Of a DNA stretch of 35,912 nucleotides, positions 17,164 through 25,275 are shown piece after piece. The stretch covers positions 1-35,912 of the forward strand of contig JAQCEA010000019.1 in the NCBI GenBank assembly GCA_027620495.1, given 5' to 3'. The notes beneath the pieces are model-generated. The model was not told the DNA's origin, made no database searches, and was given only the letters and a program-made list of their open reading frames with translations. The translations under genes were made by a program, and so were the position numbers. Position 1 is the stretch's first letter; each line of letters starts with the position of its first letter. This stretch comes from Pseudomonadota bacterium (GTDB lineage: Bacteria; Pseudomonadota; Alphaproteobacteria; Puniceispirillales; Puniceispirillaceae).

Positions 17164-17751
17164 TCAGACCGGCTGGATACTGAGGCTGCTTCGCACACGG
17201 TTTTTAATATACACACCATCTAGATTTGGCAGCGCACGATCTGGGTTTTCCGTGCTGATTTTCACGACCGCAAACCGTGGGCCATTGGCCGCATTCGGGG
17301 TGTTAGAAAAGGCGTCCAGCGTGTCATAATCGGTAATGGTTTGGCTGTTGTTAAAACCACACCCATTTGCGACCTCGGTCAAATCAACGCCGTGTCCGGT
17401 ATGGCTTGGCTGCATGCCGGTCTCGCCAAAATGGGCGTTATCCAAAACAATGATTGTCAGATTATCTGGTTTTTGGGCGGCAACGCTGGCCAGTGCGCCA
17501 AGCCCCATCAGGGCTTCGCCATCGCCAGTGATCACCAACACTGGTTTGTCTGGCTGGGCAATGGCAAGCCCAAGGCCGATCATAACGGCGCCACCCATGG
17601 CCCCCCATAAATAGAAATTCCGGTCGTCATCACCGGCGGCAAACACGTCATAGGTTGACGATCCCAAGCCGCATACGACAAGTGTTTCACCCCGGTTGGC
17701 AAGCAATCTGCGGACAGCTTGCCGGCGTTCAATATTATTGTTACCGGTCAT
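17164..17751 (-). CDS. TPP-dependent decarboxylase, beta (TPP-binding) subunit
   Basis: A 195-residue protein matching the C-terminal half of ComDE-type sulfopyruvate or phosphonopyruvate decarboxylases. The thiamine diphosphate motif begins at residue 76 with GDGEALMGLGAL and ends with DN at 104-105, the typical spacing, binding magnesium and diphosphate. LWGAMGGAVMIGLGLAIAQP before it is the usual glycine-rich strand. An AAGGAG site lies inside the end of the partner gene, three bases of spacer separate the two, and together they form one heteromeric enzyme. Whether the substrate is 3-sulfopyruvate, phosphonopyruvate or another 2-oxoacid cannot be told from these motifs. Confidence 0.85.
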   Translation of the reverse strand: MTGNNNIERRQAVRRLLANRGETLVVCGLGSSTYDVFAAGDDDRNFYLWGAMGGAVMIGLGLAIAQPDKPVLVITGDGEALMGLGALASVAAQKPDNLTIIVLDNAHFGETGMQPSHTGHGVDLTEVANGCGFNNSQTITDYDTLDAFSNTPNAANGPRFAVVKISTENPDRALPNLDGVYIKNRVRSSLSIQPV

Positions 17752-17754
17752 GAC

Positions 17755-18282
17755 TTACCACTCCTTTCGGCCAATAAGCCGCTGTGACAGTAAAATGGCG
17801 ATTTTCTGCTCGCTGGCAAAGGCGGCATAGAGTGCCGCATCAACCGTTGGTGCCACATCTTCTGGGCTGTCGCATCTTTTGACATCAATGCCCATCAATT
17901 CAAAGCTGCCCGGTGTCGCCCGCGACATGGGTACCTGCCAATGATTAAACTCACCCCATTCACCGCGCATGCTGACGATGGTGACAAAGGGAAAATTACA
18001 ATTGCTGACAAGGCTGAGCATATTGATGCAATTGCCAACGCCGCTGCTTTGCATCAACAGCACAGATTTTTGTCCGCCTAACCATGCCCCACAAGACGAA
18101 GCAACGCCTTCTTCTTCAGTCGTTAAAACAATCGGTCGCATTTGCGGGGTATCATGTACACGTCTGATGAGGTGGGCATGTCCGGCATCTGGTACATAGG
18201 GGACCTGGCTGACATTATGACGAACAAAACAATCATAAATATCATCTTCCCAGCGTTGTGCAGGCTTGTTTTGGGTACTCAT
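17755..18282 (-). CDS. TPP-dependent decarboxylase, alpha (PYR) subunit
   Basis: A 175-residue protein matching the N-terminal (pyrimidine-binding) half of sulfopyruvate/phosphonopyruvate decarboxylase. The activating glutamate for thiamine diphosphate lies in TTEEEGVASSCGAWLGG at residues 54-70, and LLMQSSGVGNCINMLSL and RGEWGEFNHWQVPMSR are the following conserved segments. ATG 18282 is used; a TTG at 18300 would add six residues and has no better ribosome site. It is first in a two-gene operon and divergent from an aldehyde dehydrogenase, an arrangement suggesting decarboxylation of a 2-oxoacid to an aldehyde and oxidation to the acid. Confidence 0.85.
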   Translation of the reverse strand: MSTQNKPAQRWEDDIYDCFVRHNVSQVPYVPDAGHAHLIRRVHDTPQMRPIVLTTEEEGVASSCGAWLGGQKSVLLMQSSGVGNCINMLSLVSNCNFPFVTIVSMRGEWGEFNHWQVPMSRATPGSFELMGIDVKRCDSPEDVAPTVDAALYAAFASEQKIAILLSQRLIGRKEW

Positions 18283-18427
18283 TTGATGCTCATATAACAA
18301 AAGGTAAATAAATAATAACGATAGAACTTAAAGACGAATGATCTGACAAAGCAACTTAAAAAAATTGGGTTTATACAGCTTTAAATATATGCCGCGGGCA
18401 GAATGAATGCGGGGGAGTGAGGGCAAG

Positions 18428-19903
18428 ATGCAAACATATCAACATTACATAAACGGACAATTTGTCGATCCAAAAGCTGGGGTATGGTTTGACACTGAAA
18501 ATCCCTATACCGGCGAAGTATGGGCAAAAATACCGCGCGGTGATGCGGATGATGTTGACCGTGCCGTGGCCGCGGCAAAAGCAGCTTTTGACGGGGTATG
18601 GGGGCAAACTGGCCCGACCCAGCGCGGCAAACTGCTTGTCAAGCTTGCTGAAATCATCGAGCGCGAAGCGGTACGGCTTGGCGAGATTGAGGTGCGTGAT
18701 AACGGCAAGCTTATCGCTGAAATGGGGGCGCAAACAAAATATCTTGCTGAATGGTATCGCTATTATGGCGGGCTGGCTGACAAGGTTGAAGGGGCGGTGA
18801 TCCCATCAGATAGGCCGGGGATTTTTAATTTTACAAGATATGAACCCTTGGGGGTCATCGGCATGATCACCGCATGGAATTCGCCGCTGTTGTTGCTGGC
18901 ATGGAAACTGGCACCTGCCTTGGCGGCTGGTAACACGGCTGTTATTAAGCCATCTGAATATACCTCGGCCTCAACGCTGGAATTTATGAAGCTGGTCGAA
19001 GAAGCTGGGTTCCCGGCTGGTGTTGTGAATACGGTCACTGGCTTTGGTCTCGATGTTGGTGCGCCACTTGTTGATCATCCTCATGTTGATAAAATTGCCT
19101 TTACTGGGTCTGACATATCTGGGCAGAAAATTTATCAAGCGGCGGCAAAGAAAATTATGCCGGTCACGCTTGAGCTTGGCGGTAAATCGCCAAATATCGT
19201 GTTTGAAGACGCCGATTTTGAAGCCGCCGTGATGGGGGCCATTTCCGGTATTTTTGCCGCCACTGGCCAGACCTGTATTGCCGGGTCACGGCTTTTGATC
19301 CAGCGCAGCATCCATGATAAATTTGTTGAACGTCTTGTCGAGGTGGCGGGGGCGGCGACCATTGGCGACCCGATGTCGACTGATACGAATGTTGGGCCGG
19401 TGACAACACCCCCGCAATATCAAAAAATTCTGGATTATATTGCGATTGCCAAATCGGAAGGGGCGAAATGTGTGCTTGGCGGTGGGCCTTATCAGGGGGC
19501 TGGTGCAAAGGGGCAGCAATTTGTCCAACCAACCATTTTCACCGGCGTTTCGAATAATATGCGGATTGCCCAAGAAGAAGTGTTTGGGCCGGTTTTGTCG
19601 ATCATTCCATTTGATAGCGAAGAAGATGCAGTCCAGATTGGCAATGACATTGTCTATGGTCTTGCCGCTGGTGTGTGGACCAGTGATATTGGCCGGGCGT
19701 TGCGTATGTCTGAACGGCTGAAAGCCGGGACGGTATGGGTGAATACCTACCGGGCTGTCAGCTTTACATCGCCATTTGGTGGCTATAAGCGAAGCGGTGA
19801 GGGCCGCGAAAGTGGTAAAGACGCGATTAAAGAGTTTTTGCAGGTCAAATCAGTCTGGATTGCCCAGCAAACCACCGCCGCTAACCCATTTGTGATGCGC
19901 TAG
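18428..19903 (+). CDS. NAD(P)-dependent aldehyde dehydrogenase
   Basis: A 491-residue aldehyde dehydrogenase. Residues seen: the cofactor-binding strand GMITAWNSPLLLLAWKLAPA, the general base Glu249 in LELGGKSPNIVFEDAD, and the catalytic Cys283 in GQTCIAGSRL, 34 residues apart as usual; EEVFGPVLSIIPFD and the C-terminal SPFGGYKRSGEGRE are standard. ATG 18428 has a GAGGG site; an ATG seven codons upstream is less likely. It diverges from the TPP decarboxylase pair and is the likely next step for the aldehyde it makes. A sulfoacetaldehyde or phosphonoacetaldehyde substrate is inference. Its stop overlaps the convergent methyltransferase stop in CTAG. Confidence 0.93.
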   Translation: MQTYQHYINGQFVDPKAGVWFDTENPYTGEVWAKIPRGDADDVDRAVAAAKAAFDGVWGQTGPTQRGKLLVKLAEIIEREAVRLGEIEVRDNGKLIAEMGAQTKYLAEWYRYYGGLADKVEGAVIPSDRPGIFNFTRYEPLGVIGMITAWNSPLLLLAWKLAPALAAGNTAVIKPSEYTSASTLEFMKLVEEAGFPAGVVNTVTGFGLDVGAPLVDHPHVDKIAFTGSDISGQKIYQAAAKKIMPVTLELGGKSPNIVFEDADFEAAVMGAISGIFAATGQTCIAGSRLLIQRSIHDKFVERLVEVAGAATIGDPMSTDTNVGPVTTPPQYQKILDYIAIAKSEGAKCVLGGGPYQGAGAKGQQFVQPTIFTGVSNNMRIAQEEVFGPVLSIIPFDSEEDAVQIGNDIVYGLAAGVWTSDIGRALRMSERLKAGTVWVNTYRAVSFTSPFGGYKRSGEGRESGKDAIKEFLQVKSVWIAQQTTAANPFVMR

Positions 19904-20457
19904 GGTGCCGGTTTGCCGGTTTGCTGGCTGGCGTTTATTCGGCGTGCGGCCAAACGCTGGATGACCGCTGGCTGGGGGTCAGATATGACGCCGTGAAATG
20001 CGTCAAGGATATCAAACTCGGCTGGCAATGCGGCGGCCAATTCGCCCTCATGAAGCAAAAAATCTGGGTTTTTGGGGCGGCCAAATGCGGCATTGCCAAC
20101 AGCAAATGTTTCATAAGCCAGATAGCCGCCATCAGCCACCAGATCAAATAATGCCGCCAATTTTGGGCGAAACAGATAATTCGTGACCAGAACAGCATCA
20201 AATTTTTTGCTGGCAAATGGCCATGCGGCGTCGCTTTCAAGATCGCATATGCATATGTCTATGCGCGGATGCGCGGCAAGGGGGGGCAGCGCGTCTGCGT
20301 CACGATCAACAGCCAGCACATGAAACCGTTCAGCCAGAACCAGGCTATGCCGACCGCGACCAGATGCAAAATCCAGCACATGTCCATGTGTCGGCCATGA
20401 CATGGATTGCCGCATGACCCATGAAGACGGCGCTAGATTCTGATGCGAAGACGTCAT
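19900..20457 (-). CDS. Class I SAM-dependent methyltransferase
   Basis: A 185-residue Rossmann-fold methyltransferase. Motif I is VLDFASGRGRHSLVLAER at residues 28-45, followed by the acidic end of strand 2 (VLAVDRD) and motif IV FDAVLVTNYLFRP, where a D-P-P-Y motif is absent, arguing against DNA or glutamine methylation. It resembles TehB-like and small-molecule methyltransferases; the substrate is unknown. The start codon directly abuts the stop of the upstream dehalogenase-like gene with no spacer, so the two are probably co-translated. Confidence 0.85.
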   Translation of the reverse strand: MTSSHQNLAPSSWVMRQSMSWPTHGHVLDFASGRGRHSLVLAERFHVLAVDRDADALPPLAAHPRIDICICDLESDAAWPFASKKFDAVLVTNYLFRPKLAALFDLVADGGYLAYETFAVGNAAFGRPKNPDFLLHEGELAAALPAEFDILDAFHGVISDPQPAVIQRLAARRINASQQTGKPAP

Positions 20458-21336
20458 TTATGTGAAGAAATCTAACAGCGCTTGATAGGTCTCATCTGGG
20501 GCTTCTTCCGGCAGATAATGGCCACCCGGCACGGCAAAGCCAGTCACGTCAATAGCCACATCTTGCCATGCGGCCAGCATATCATATTTATTGCCTACCA
20601 TGGCGGTGGCGCCCCACAAAACAAGAAGCGGCATATCCAGCTTTTGTCCGGCATCGGCGGCATCATGTTCCAGATCAATGCTGGCTGATGCCCGGTAATC
20701 TTCGCAACTGGCGTGGATTGTGTCTGGATTGGAAAAACAGCGCAAATAATCATCAAAGGCATCATCGGTGATGGCGGTGCGGTCCTTGCCCCAATGCCGC
20801 ATTTTGCTCTCGAGGAAATATTTTGGATCGTGACCAATCAATGTTTCGGGAAATGGTGCGGGTTGGATCAGAAAAAACCAATGATAATAGCTGGTCGCGA
20901 AATGCATGTCGGTGGTGTCATACATCATCGCTGTCGGGGCAATATCAAGCACAGCTAATTTAGTAACAGCTTGCGGGTAATCACGGGCGAGGCGGTGCGC
21001 CACACGGCCCCCGCGGTCATGACCGGCGACAAAAAATTGGCTGTGGCCCAATGTCGTCATCACCGCCATCATATCGGCGGCCATTGCCCGCTTTGAATAG
21101 ACCGCATGGTCATCACTGCTGGCCGGTTTATCGCTATCGCCATAGCCGCGCAAATCGGCAACAATAACGGTAAAATTGTTGGCAAGACGCGGTGCAATTT
21201 TGTGCCACATATAGCCCGTTTGCGGATAGCCATGTAGCAATAATAGGGGCGGGCCGGTGCCTTTTATGCATACTGCTATGTTTATATTCTCGGCGACATT
21301 TATGTACCGCTTTTCCAATTTTTCGCCAAAAATCAT
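20458..21336 (-). CDS. Haloacetate/fluoroacetate dehalogenase-like hydrolase
   Basis: A 292-residue alpha/beta hydrolase from ATG 21336 (AAAGG nine bases upstream; ATG 21345 is an alternative). It follows the fluoroacetate dehalogenase pattern closely: LLLLHGYPQTGYMWH, ADLRGYGDSD, the nucleophile in GHDRGGRVAHRLA (Asp107), Arg108 and Arg111 for carboxylate binding, Asp131 in VLDIAPT, the halide pocket His152/Trp153 in YYHWFF plus Tyr214 in CEDYRA, and catalytic His273 in GGHYLPEEAPD. An aspartate nucleophile rules out ordinary serine esterases; epoxide hydrolase is the main alternative, but the H-W...Y halide pocket favours dehalogenase. Real substrates in the sea are unknown. It is transcribed with the methyltransferase behind it. 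Confidence 0.85.
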   Translation of the reverse strand: MIFGEKLEKRYINVAENINIAVCIKGTGPPLLLLHGYPQTGYMWHKIAPRLANNFTVIVADLRGYGDSDKPASSDDHAVYSKRAMAADMMAVMTTLGHSQFFVAGHDRGGRVAHRLARDYPQAVTKLAVLDIAPTAMMYDTTDMHFATSYYHWFFLIQPAPFPETLIGHDPKYFLESKMRHWGKDRTAITDDAFDDYLRCFSNPDTIHASCEDYRASASIDLEHDAADAGQKLDMPLLVLWGATAMVGNKYDMLAAWQDVAIDVTGFAVPGGHYLPEEAPDETYQALLDFFT

Positions 21337-21546
21337 GTCTTTCATCCTTTGAAAACGCACTTGGTATTTTGATGCTCGGCAATATTGACAATATTATCTG
21401 CAATATACCAATAATTCAGCAGAAGGCTGTGTCGATGCAATAAATTTATGCAATTGTCGACAAGTTTTACTTTGTTAGCTGGCTATGTTTTGCTGTGCTC
21501 CACATTTCTTGTTAGCATAATATGAACGTTGTTGCTGGAGGGGCTT
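21337..21546. promoter_or_regulatory. Divergent promoter region with palindrome
   Basis: The AT-rich gap between the dehalogenase-like gene (minus) and the racemase (plus). It holds the perfect palindrome TTGTCGACAA at 21454-21463 and repeated CAATATT words around 21380-21405. No clear -35/-10 pair is asserted. It marks the boundary between the compact core genes and the catabolic block on the right. Confidence 0.35.
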
Positions 21547-22654
21547 TTGCTGTTACAAAAAGTCGAGTTATTCCATGTTAAAAAGCCAATCACCGAGCCG
21601 TGGGTCACCTCATATGGGTACCAAGATGCAATCGACAGTGTATTTGTTCTCCTTGTTTTTGATGTGTCTGATGGTTGGGCGGAATGTTCTCCATCGCCAA
21701 TTCCATCATATAACAGTGAGTATGCATCCGGCGCGTTTGATATAGCGCATAGTGTTCTCGGGCCGTTGCTTTGTGGCCAGCAGGTTCATTCCGGGGCAAA
21801 TATATCGGAGCGTTTCCAGCAGATCAAAGGCCACCAATTTGCAAAGTCGGCTTTTGACTGTGCATGGTGGGACGCATTTCCAAATACAAAAAACAGCCAT
21901 TGTGGAAACTCATCGGTGGGGTAAATCAAACAGTTTCTGTTGGTGCAGACTTCCCCGTGCAGGCAACCTCGGCAGAACTTTTGGCCAAAGTTGATCGAGC
22001 CGTTGCGGATGGCTTCAGGCGAATTAAAATTAAATTTAACCCGCAATCAAATGTTGCCACCATCGCTGAAATTAGATCGAAATACCCAGACATGTTAATC
22101 CATGTCGATTGCAACAGCGGGTTCAGTCTTGATGATATCGAATTGTTCAAAGAACTGGATGAACTAGGTTTGGCAATGATCGAGCAACCGCTGGCCTATG
22201 ATGATTTGATTTTTCATGCTGAATTACAGTCAAAAATTAAGACACCAATTTGCCTTGATGAGAGTATAACTTCCATCGACCGGACACTTAAGGCGATAGA
22301 CATTGATGCCTGTCGTTACATAAATATTAAAACGAGCCGGGTGGGTGGTTTGTCAAACGCGATAGAGATACACAACCTGTGTCAGGATCGAGGCATTCCT
22401 GTTTGGGTTGGAGGGATGTTAGAGTCCGCGGTTGGTCAGAGCTTTTCGCTCGCCCTAGCCACAATGCCCAATGTGGGATACCCAAACGATATATTCCCCA
22501 GTCGTCGGTTTTACCAAGTTGATATGTCTGCGCCTGAAGTTTTCTCAGTTCGCCGGGGATGATTGAAGCACCGAGTTCATTCGGCGCAGGATTTGCTCCG
22601 GATTTTAACAAGTTGGTGTCCGCATCAGTCAAATCTGCATCGATCTGCGCCTGA
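21547..22654 (+). pseudogene. Enolase-superfamily racemase (MLE subgroup), frameshifted twice
   Basis: A muconate-lactonizing-enzyme-subgroup protein, close in style to N-succinylamino acid racemase / dipeptide epimerase. The start is probably TTG 21547 after GGAGG at 21537-21541. Frame 1 runs to WWD at 21873; frame 2 resumes at 21876 with ISKYKKQPLWKLIGG; frame 3 takes over at 22544 and gives LSSPGMIEAPSSFGAGFAPD to the stop at 22654. Across the frames the active site is intact: K-x-K in FRRIKIKF, metal ligands Asp (HVDCNSG), Glu (IEQPL) and Asp (CLDES), and the second catalytic Lys in INIKTSRVGG. One missing base near 21874-21876 and one missing T in 22540-22543 would restore about 369 codons. 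It is either a pseudogene or affected by base-calling errors. Confidence 0.82.
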
Positions 22655-22698
22655 TACAGAGCCCAGTAAGATTAATTTGACTGGCATAGATAGTCGGT

Positions 22699-22714
22699 CG
22701 TCAATATGTTGACG
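22699..22714. promoter_or_regulatory. Candidate operator, perfect inverted repeat
   Basis: CGTCAA-TATG-TTGACG, a perfect 6-4-6 inverted repeat 87 bases before the PLP-enzyme start. Its GC-poor stem lacks a U tract, so it looks more like a binding site for a dimeric regulator than a terminator. Confidence 0.4.
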
Positions 22715-22800
22715 AGTCGATTAAAACCTTTAAGTTGAAGTTGAGATAGCAATCTTAAACGATTAGCTTTGATTAATCATCATGAAGGCATGTAGCGCAA

Positions 22801-23799
22801 ATGAACCCAGCATTATCAAAATTTTCAAGAGTTGATCTTTGTCATCAACCGACACCACTTGAGGCCATGCCCCGGCTTTCTGAAAAGCTTGGAGGGCCAA
22901 ATTTGTGGATAAAACGTGATGACTGTACTGGTCTTGCCACCGGTGGAAATAAAACGCGCAAACTTGAATTTCTGGTTGGCGATGCGTTGCAACAGGGCGC
23001 AGATATGCTGGTGACGCAAGGTGCTGTACAATCAAATCACGTACGTCAGACAGCTGCTGCCGCTTGCAAATTCGGGCTGGATTGTCACGCCTTATTGGAA
23101 AGACGAGTGCCGGACCGTGACAACGACTATGAAACCACGGGAAATGTTCTTTTTGATAACATTTTTGGAACGACGATTGAGTTTCGTCCTCCCGGGTTAG
23201 ATATGAATGCAGAAGCGCTTCAGATTGTTGAAAAACTGAGGAGTCAGGGAAGAAAACCGTATTTTATCCCGGGTGGTGGATCAAATGAAATTGGTGCGTT
23301 GGGCTATGTGTCCTGTGCCTTTGAGTTGCTTGATCAGTTTGAAGCGCAAAAGCTAGATGTGGGGCGGATAGTTTTAGCGAGTGGTAGTGCGGGCACTCAT
23401 GCCGGAATGTTGGCTGGTCTGCATGTTGCTCATTCCAATATACCGGTGCTCGGCATTAGTGTGCGTCAACCAAAAGAGCGGCAAATCAATGCGGTGTATG
23501 GTCTGGCAAAAGGCACTGCGGCGCAGTTGACCGATGTGCCACTTGGCATTGAATCGGTGCAAGTTGATGATGGCTATGTTGGTGATGGCTATGGTTTGCC
23601 AACCAAAGGAACAATCAGAGCCATTGACCTGGCAGCCAAATTTGAGGGGCTGTTGCTTGACCCAGTATATTCTGCCAAGGGCTTTGACGGTATGATCAGC
23701 CTCATTCAAGATGGCTTTTTTAAAACTGATAAGGATGTGGTGTTTATTCATACAGGTGGGTCGGCGGCGTTGTTTGCTTATGAAACTGAACTGGTTTAA
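22801..23799 (+). CDS. PLP lyase, D-cysteine desulfhydrase / cysteate sulfo-lyase family
   Basis: A 332-residue fold-type II PLP enzyme of the family holding D-cysteine desulfhydrase, ACC deaminase and L-cysteate sulfo-lyase (CuyA). The Schiff-base lysine is Lys51 in GLATGGNKTRKLEFL, and Ser78 in QGAVQSNHVRQTA is the conserved catalytic serine, both at family-standard positions. IPGGGSNEIGALGYV and ATG/ASGSAGTHAG-type segments bind substrate and phosphate, the latter as VLASGSAGTHAGMLAG. It eliminates a beta substituent from a cysteine-like amino acid to give pyruvate and ammonia. I cannot choose between sulfide and sulfite release from sequence alone; the nearby sulfopyruvate-decarboxylase-like genes make cysteate worth considering. 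Confidence 0.88.
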   Translation: MNPALSKFSRVDLCHQPTPLEAMPRLSEKLGGPNLWIKRDDCTGLATGGNKTRKLEFLVGDALQQGADMLVTQGAVQSNHVRQTAAAACKFGLDCHALLERRVPDRDNDYETTGNVLFDNIFGTTIEFRPPGLDMNAEALQIVEKLRSQGRKPYFIPGGGSNEIGALGYVSCAFELLDQFEAQKLDVGRIVLASGSAGTHAGMLAGLHVAHSNIPVLGISVRQPKERQINAVYGLAKGTAAQLTDVPLGIESVQVDDGYVGDGYGLPTKGTIRAIDLAAKFEGLLLDPVYSAKGFDGMISLIQDGFFKTDKDVVFIHTGGSAALFAYETELV

Positions 23800-23888
23800 C
23801 CGGGTTCAGACAAACTGCTTTTCACCCCCTTGATCGCTTTGTTGCGAATTGATGGCGTTGAAAAAAAATCAAAAACATTACTGGGGAG

Positions 23889-25148
23889 ATGAGTTTGGGT
23901 AGCAATGCTGAAAAAAATTTGATGATTAATGCTGACCGGCTTTGGGCAAGTCTCATGGAATTGGCAAAAATTGGACCTGGTGTGGCTGGCGGCAATAACC
24001 GTCAAACCCTTACCGATGAAGATGGCGAAGCGCGCGATTTGCTGAAAAACTGGTGTGATCAGGCTGGGCTAACCACCACAGTTGACGCTATGGGCAGTAT
24101 GTTTGCAGAAAGGGCTGGAGAGGATCCAGATGCCTTGCCAGTTTTGATTGGAAGCCATCTCGATACCCAGCCTACAGGCGGTAAATATGACGGTACTTTG
24201 GGAGTTCTGGCGGGTCTGGAGGTTATTCGAACACTAAATGATCTGAACATTAAAACGAAACATCCCATCCAGCTTGTCAATTGGACGAATGAGGAGGGGT
24301 GTCGCTTTTCCCCATCAATGCTTGCCTCGGGTGTTTTTGCAGGTGTTTATGAACAAAGCTGGGCTTATGACCGCACAGATGATAAAGGCCTAAAATTCGG
24401 TGATGAGCTACAACGCATTGGCTGGTTAGGTGACCGGCCGGTGGGCCATGTAAAGCCGCATGCCTATTTTGAACTGCATATTGAACAGGGCCCAATACTT
24501 GAACAAAATCAGATGCTTATTGGTGTAGTTAAGGGTGGGCAAGGTGTTGCGTGGACGAGGATTAAGCTAACTGGAAAAGAGTCACACACCGGATCAACAC
24601 CCATGGAAATGCGACGTGACGCTGGTTTGGGCGCGGCAAAAATTGCGATTTTGGTCAATGAAATTGCCTGTAAATATTCACCCCACGCGGTTGGCACTGT
24701 GGGTCATTTCGACATTCAGCCGAATTCGATCAACATTATTCCGGGAACAGCCACTGTGACAGTTGATTTGCGCAGTGCAGACGACACTATTTTGAATGCG
24801 ATGAAAGAACAATTGGATGTCGGTGTTCGGCGAATTGCGCAAGATTTGGGTTTGGCTGTTTCGTTTGAAAAATTGAGCGATAGCAGTCCGGTGACTTTTG
24901 ATGAGGAATGTGTTGCAACTTTGCGTAGAGCTGCAAATGGGCTGAATTATCCACATATGGATATAATATCTGGTGCGGGTCATGATGCTTTTTGGATAAA
25001 CAAGGTCGCGCCAAGTGCGATGATCATGTGCCCATGCGAGGGTGGTCTGTCTCACAACGAGGCAGAACACATCACACATGAATGGGCTGAGGCGGGTACA
25101 AATGTGCTGTGTCGTGCGGCCATAGACATAGCTGAAATTGTCAACTGA
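23889..25148 (+). CDS. Zn-dependent M20 hydrolase, N-carbamoylase/ureidopropionase type
   Basis: A 419-residue enzyme of the M20 carbamoylase/allantoate amidohydrolase branch. Metal ligands are seen at His90 in GSHLDTQPTGGKYDG with Asp101, Glu135/136 in NEEGCRFSPSMLASGVFAG, the His in FELHIEQGP near residue 200, and the C-terminal His in SHNEAEH. The dimerisation insert contains ESHTGSTPM...RRDAG. Such enzymes cleave N-carbamoyl amino acids, beta-ureidopropionate or allantoate, releasing ammonia and CO2. GGGGAG abuts ATG 23889, an unusually short spacer, so a slightly later start (such as 23922) is possible. It lies between the PLP lyase and the ABC importer in the same orientation. Confidence 0.9.
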   Translation: MSLGSNAEKNLMINADRLWASLMELAKIGPGVAGGNNRQTLTDEDGEARDLLKNWCDQAGLTTTVDAMGSMFAERAGEDPDALPVLIGSHLDTQPTGGKYDGTLGVLAGLEVIRTLNDLNIKTKHPIQLVNWTNEEGCRFSPSMLASGVFAGVYEQSWAYDRTDDKGLKFGDELQRIGWLGDRPVGHVKPHAYFELHIEQGPILEQNQMLIGVVKGGQGVAWTRIKLTGKESHTGSTPMEMRRDAGLGAAKIAILVNEIACKYSPHAVGTVGHFDIQPNSINIIPGTATVTVDLRSADDTILNAMKEQLDVGVRRIAQDLGLAVSFEKLSDSSPVTFDEECVATLRRAANGLNYPHMDIISGAGHDAFWINKVAPSAMIMCPCEGGLSHNEAEHITHEWAEAGTNVLCRAAIDIAEIVN

Positions 25149-25214
25149 CTCATGTTTGATAGTCAAAATTAGGTCAGTAGGCTTCCCTTATAAGTAAAGA
25201 TATGTATAGACTGA

Positions 25215-25231
25215 TTCAACACCGGGTTGAA
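25215..25231. promoter_or_regulatory. Candidate operator before binding-protein gene
   Basis: TTCAAC-ACCGG-GTTGAA, a perfect 6-5-6 inverted repeat 44 bases upstream of the binding-protein start. There is no U tract after it, so it is more likely a regulator site than a terminator for the hydrolase gene at 23889. Confidence 0.35.
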
Positions 25232-25275
25232 AATAGCTTTGCGTCTCTTAAGCCTGGTGATTGGGAGGTAAAACA

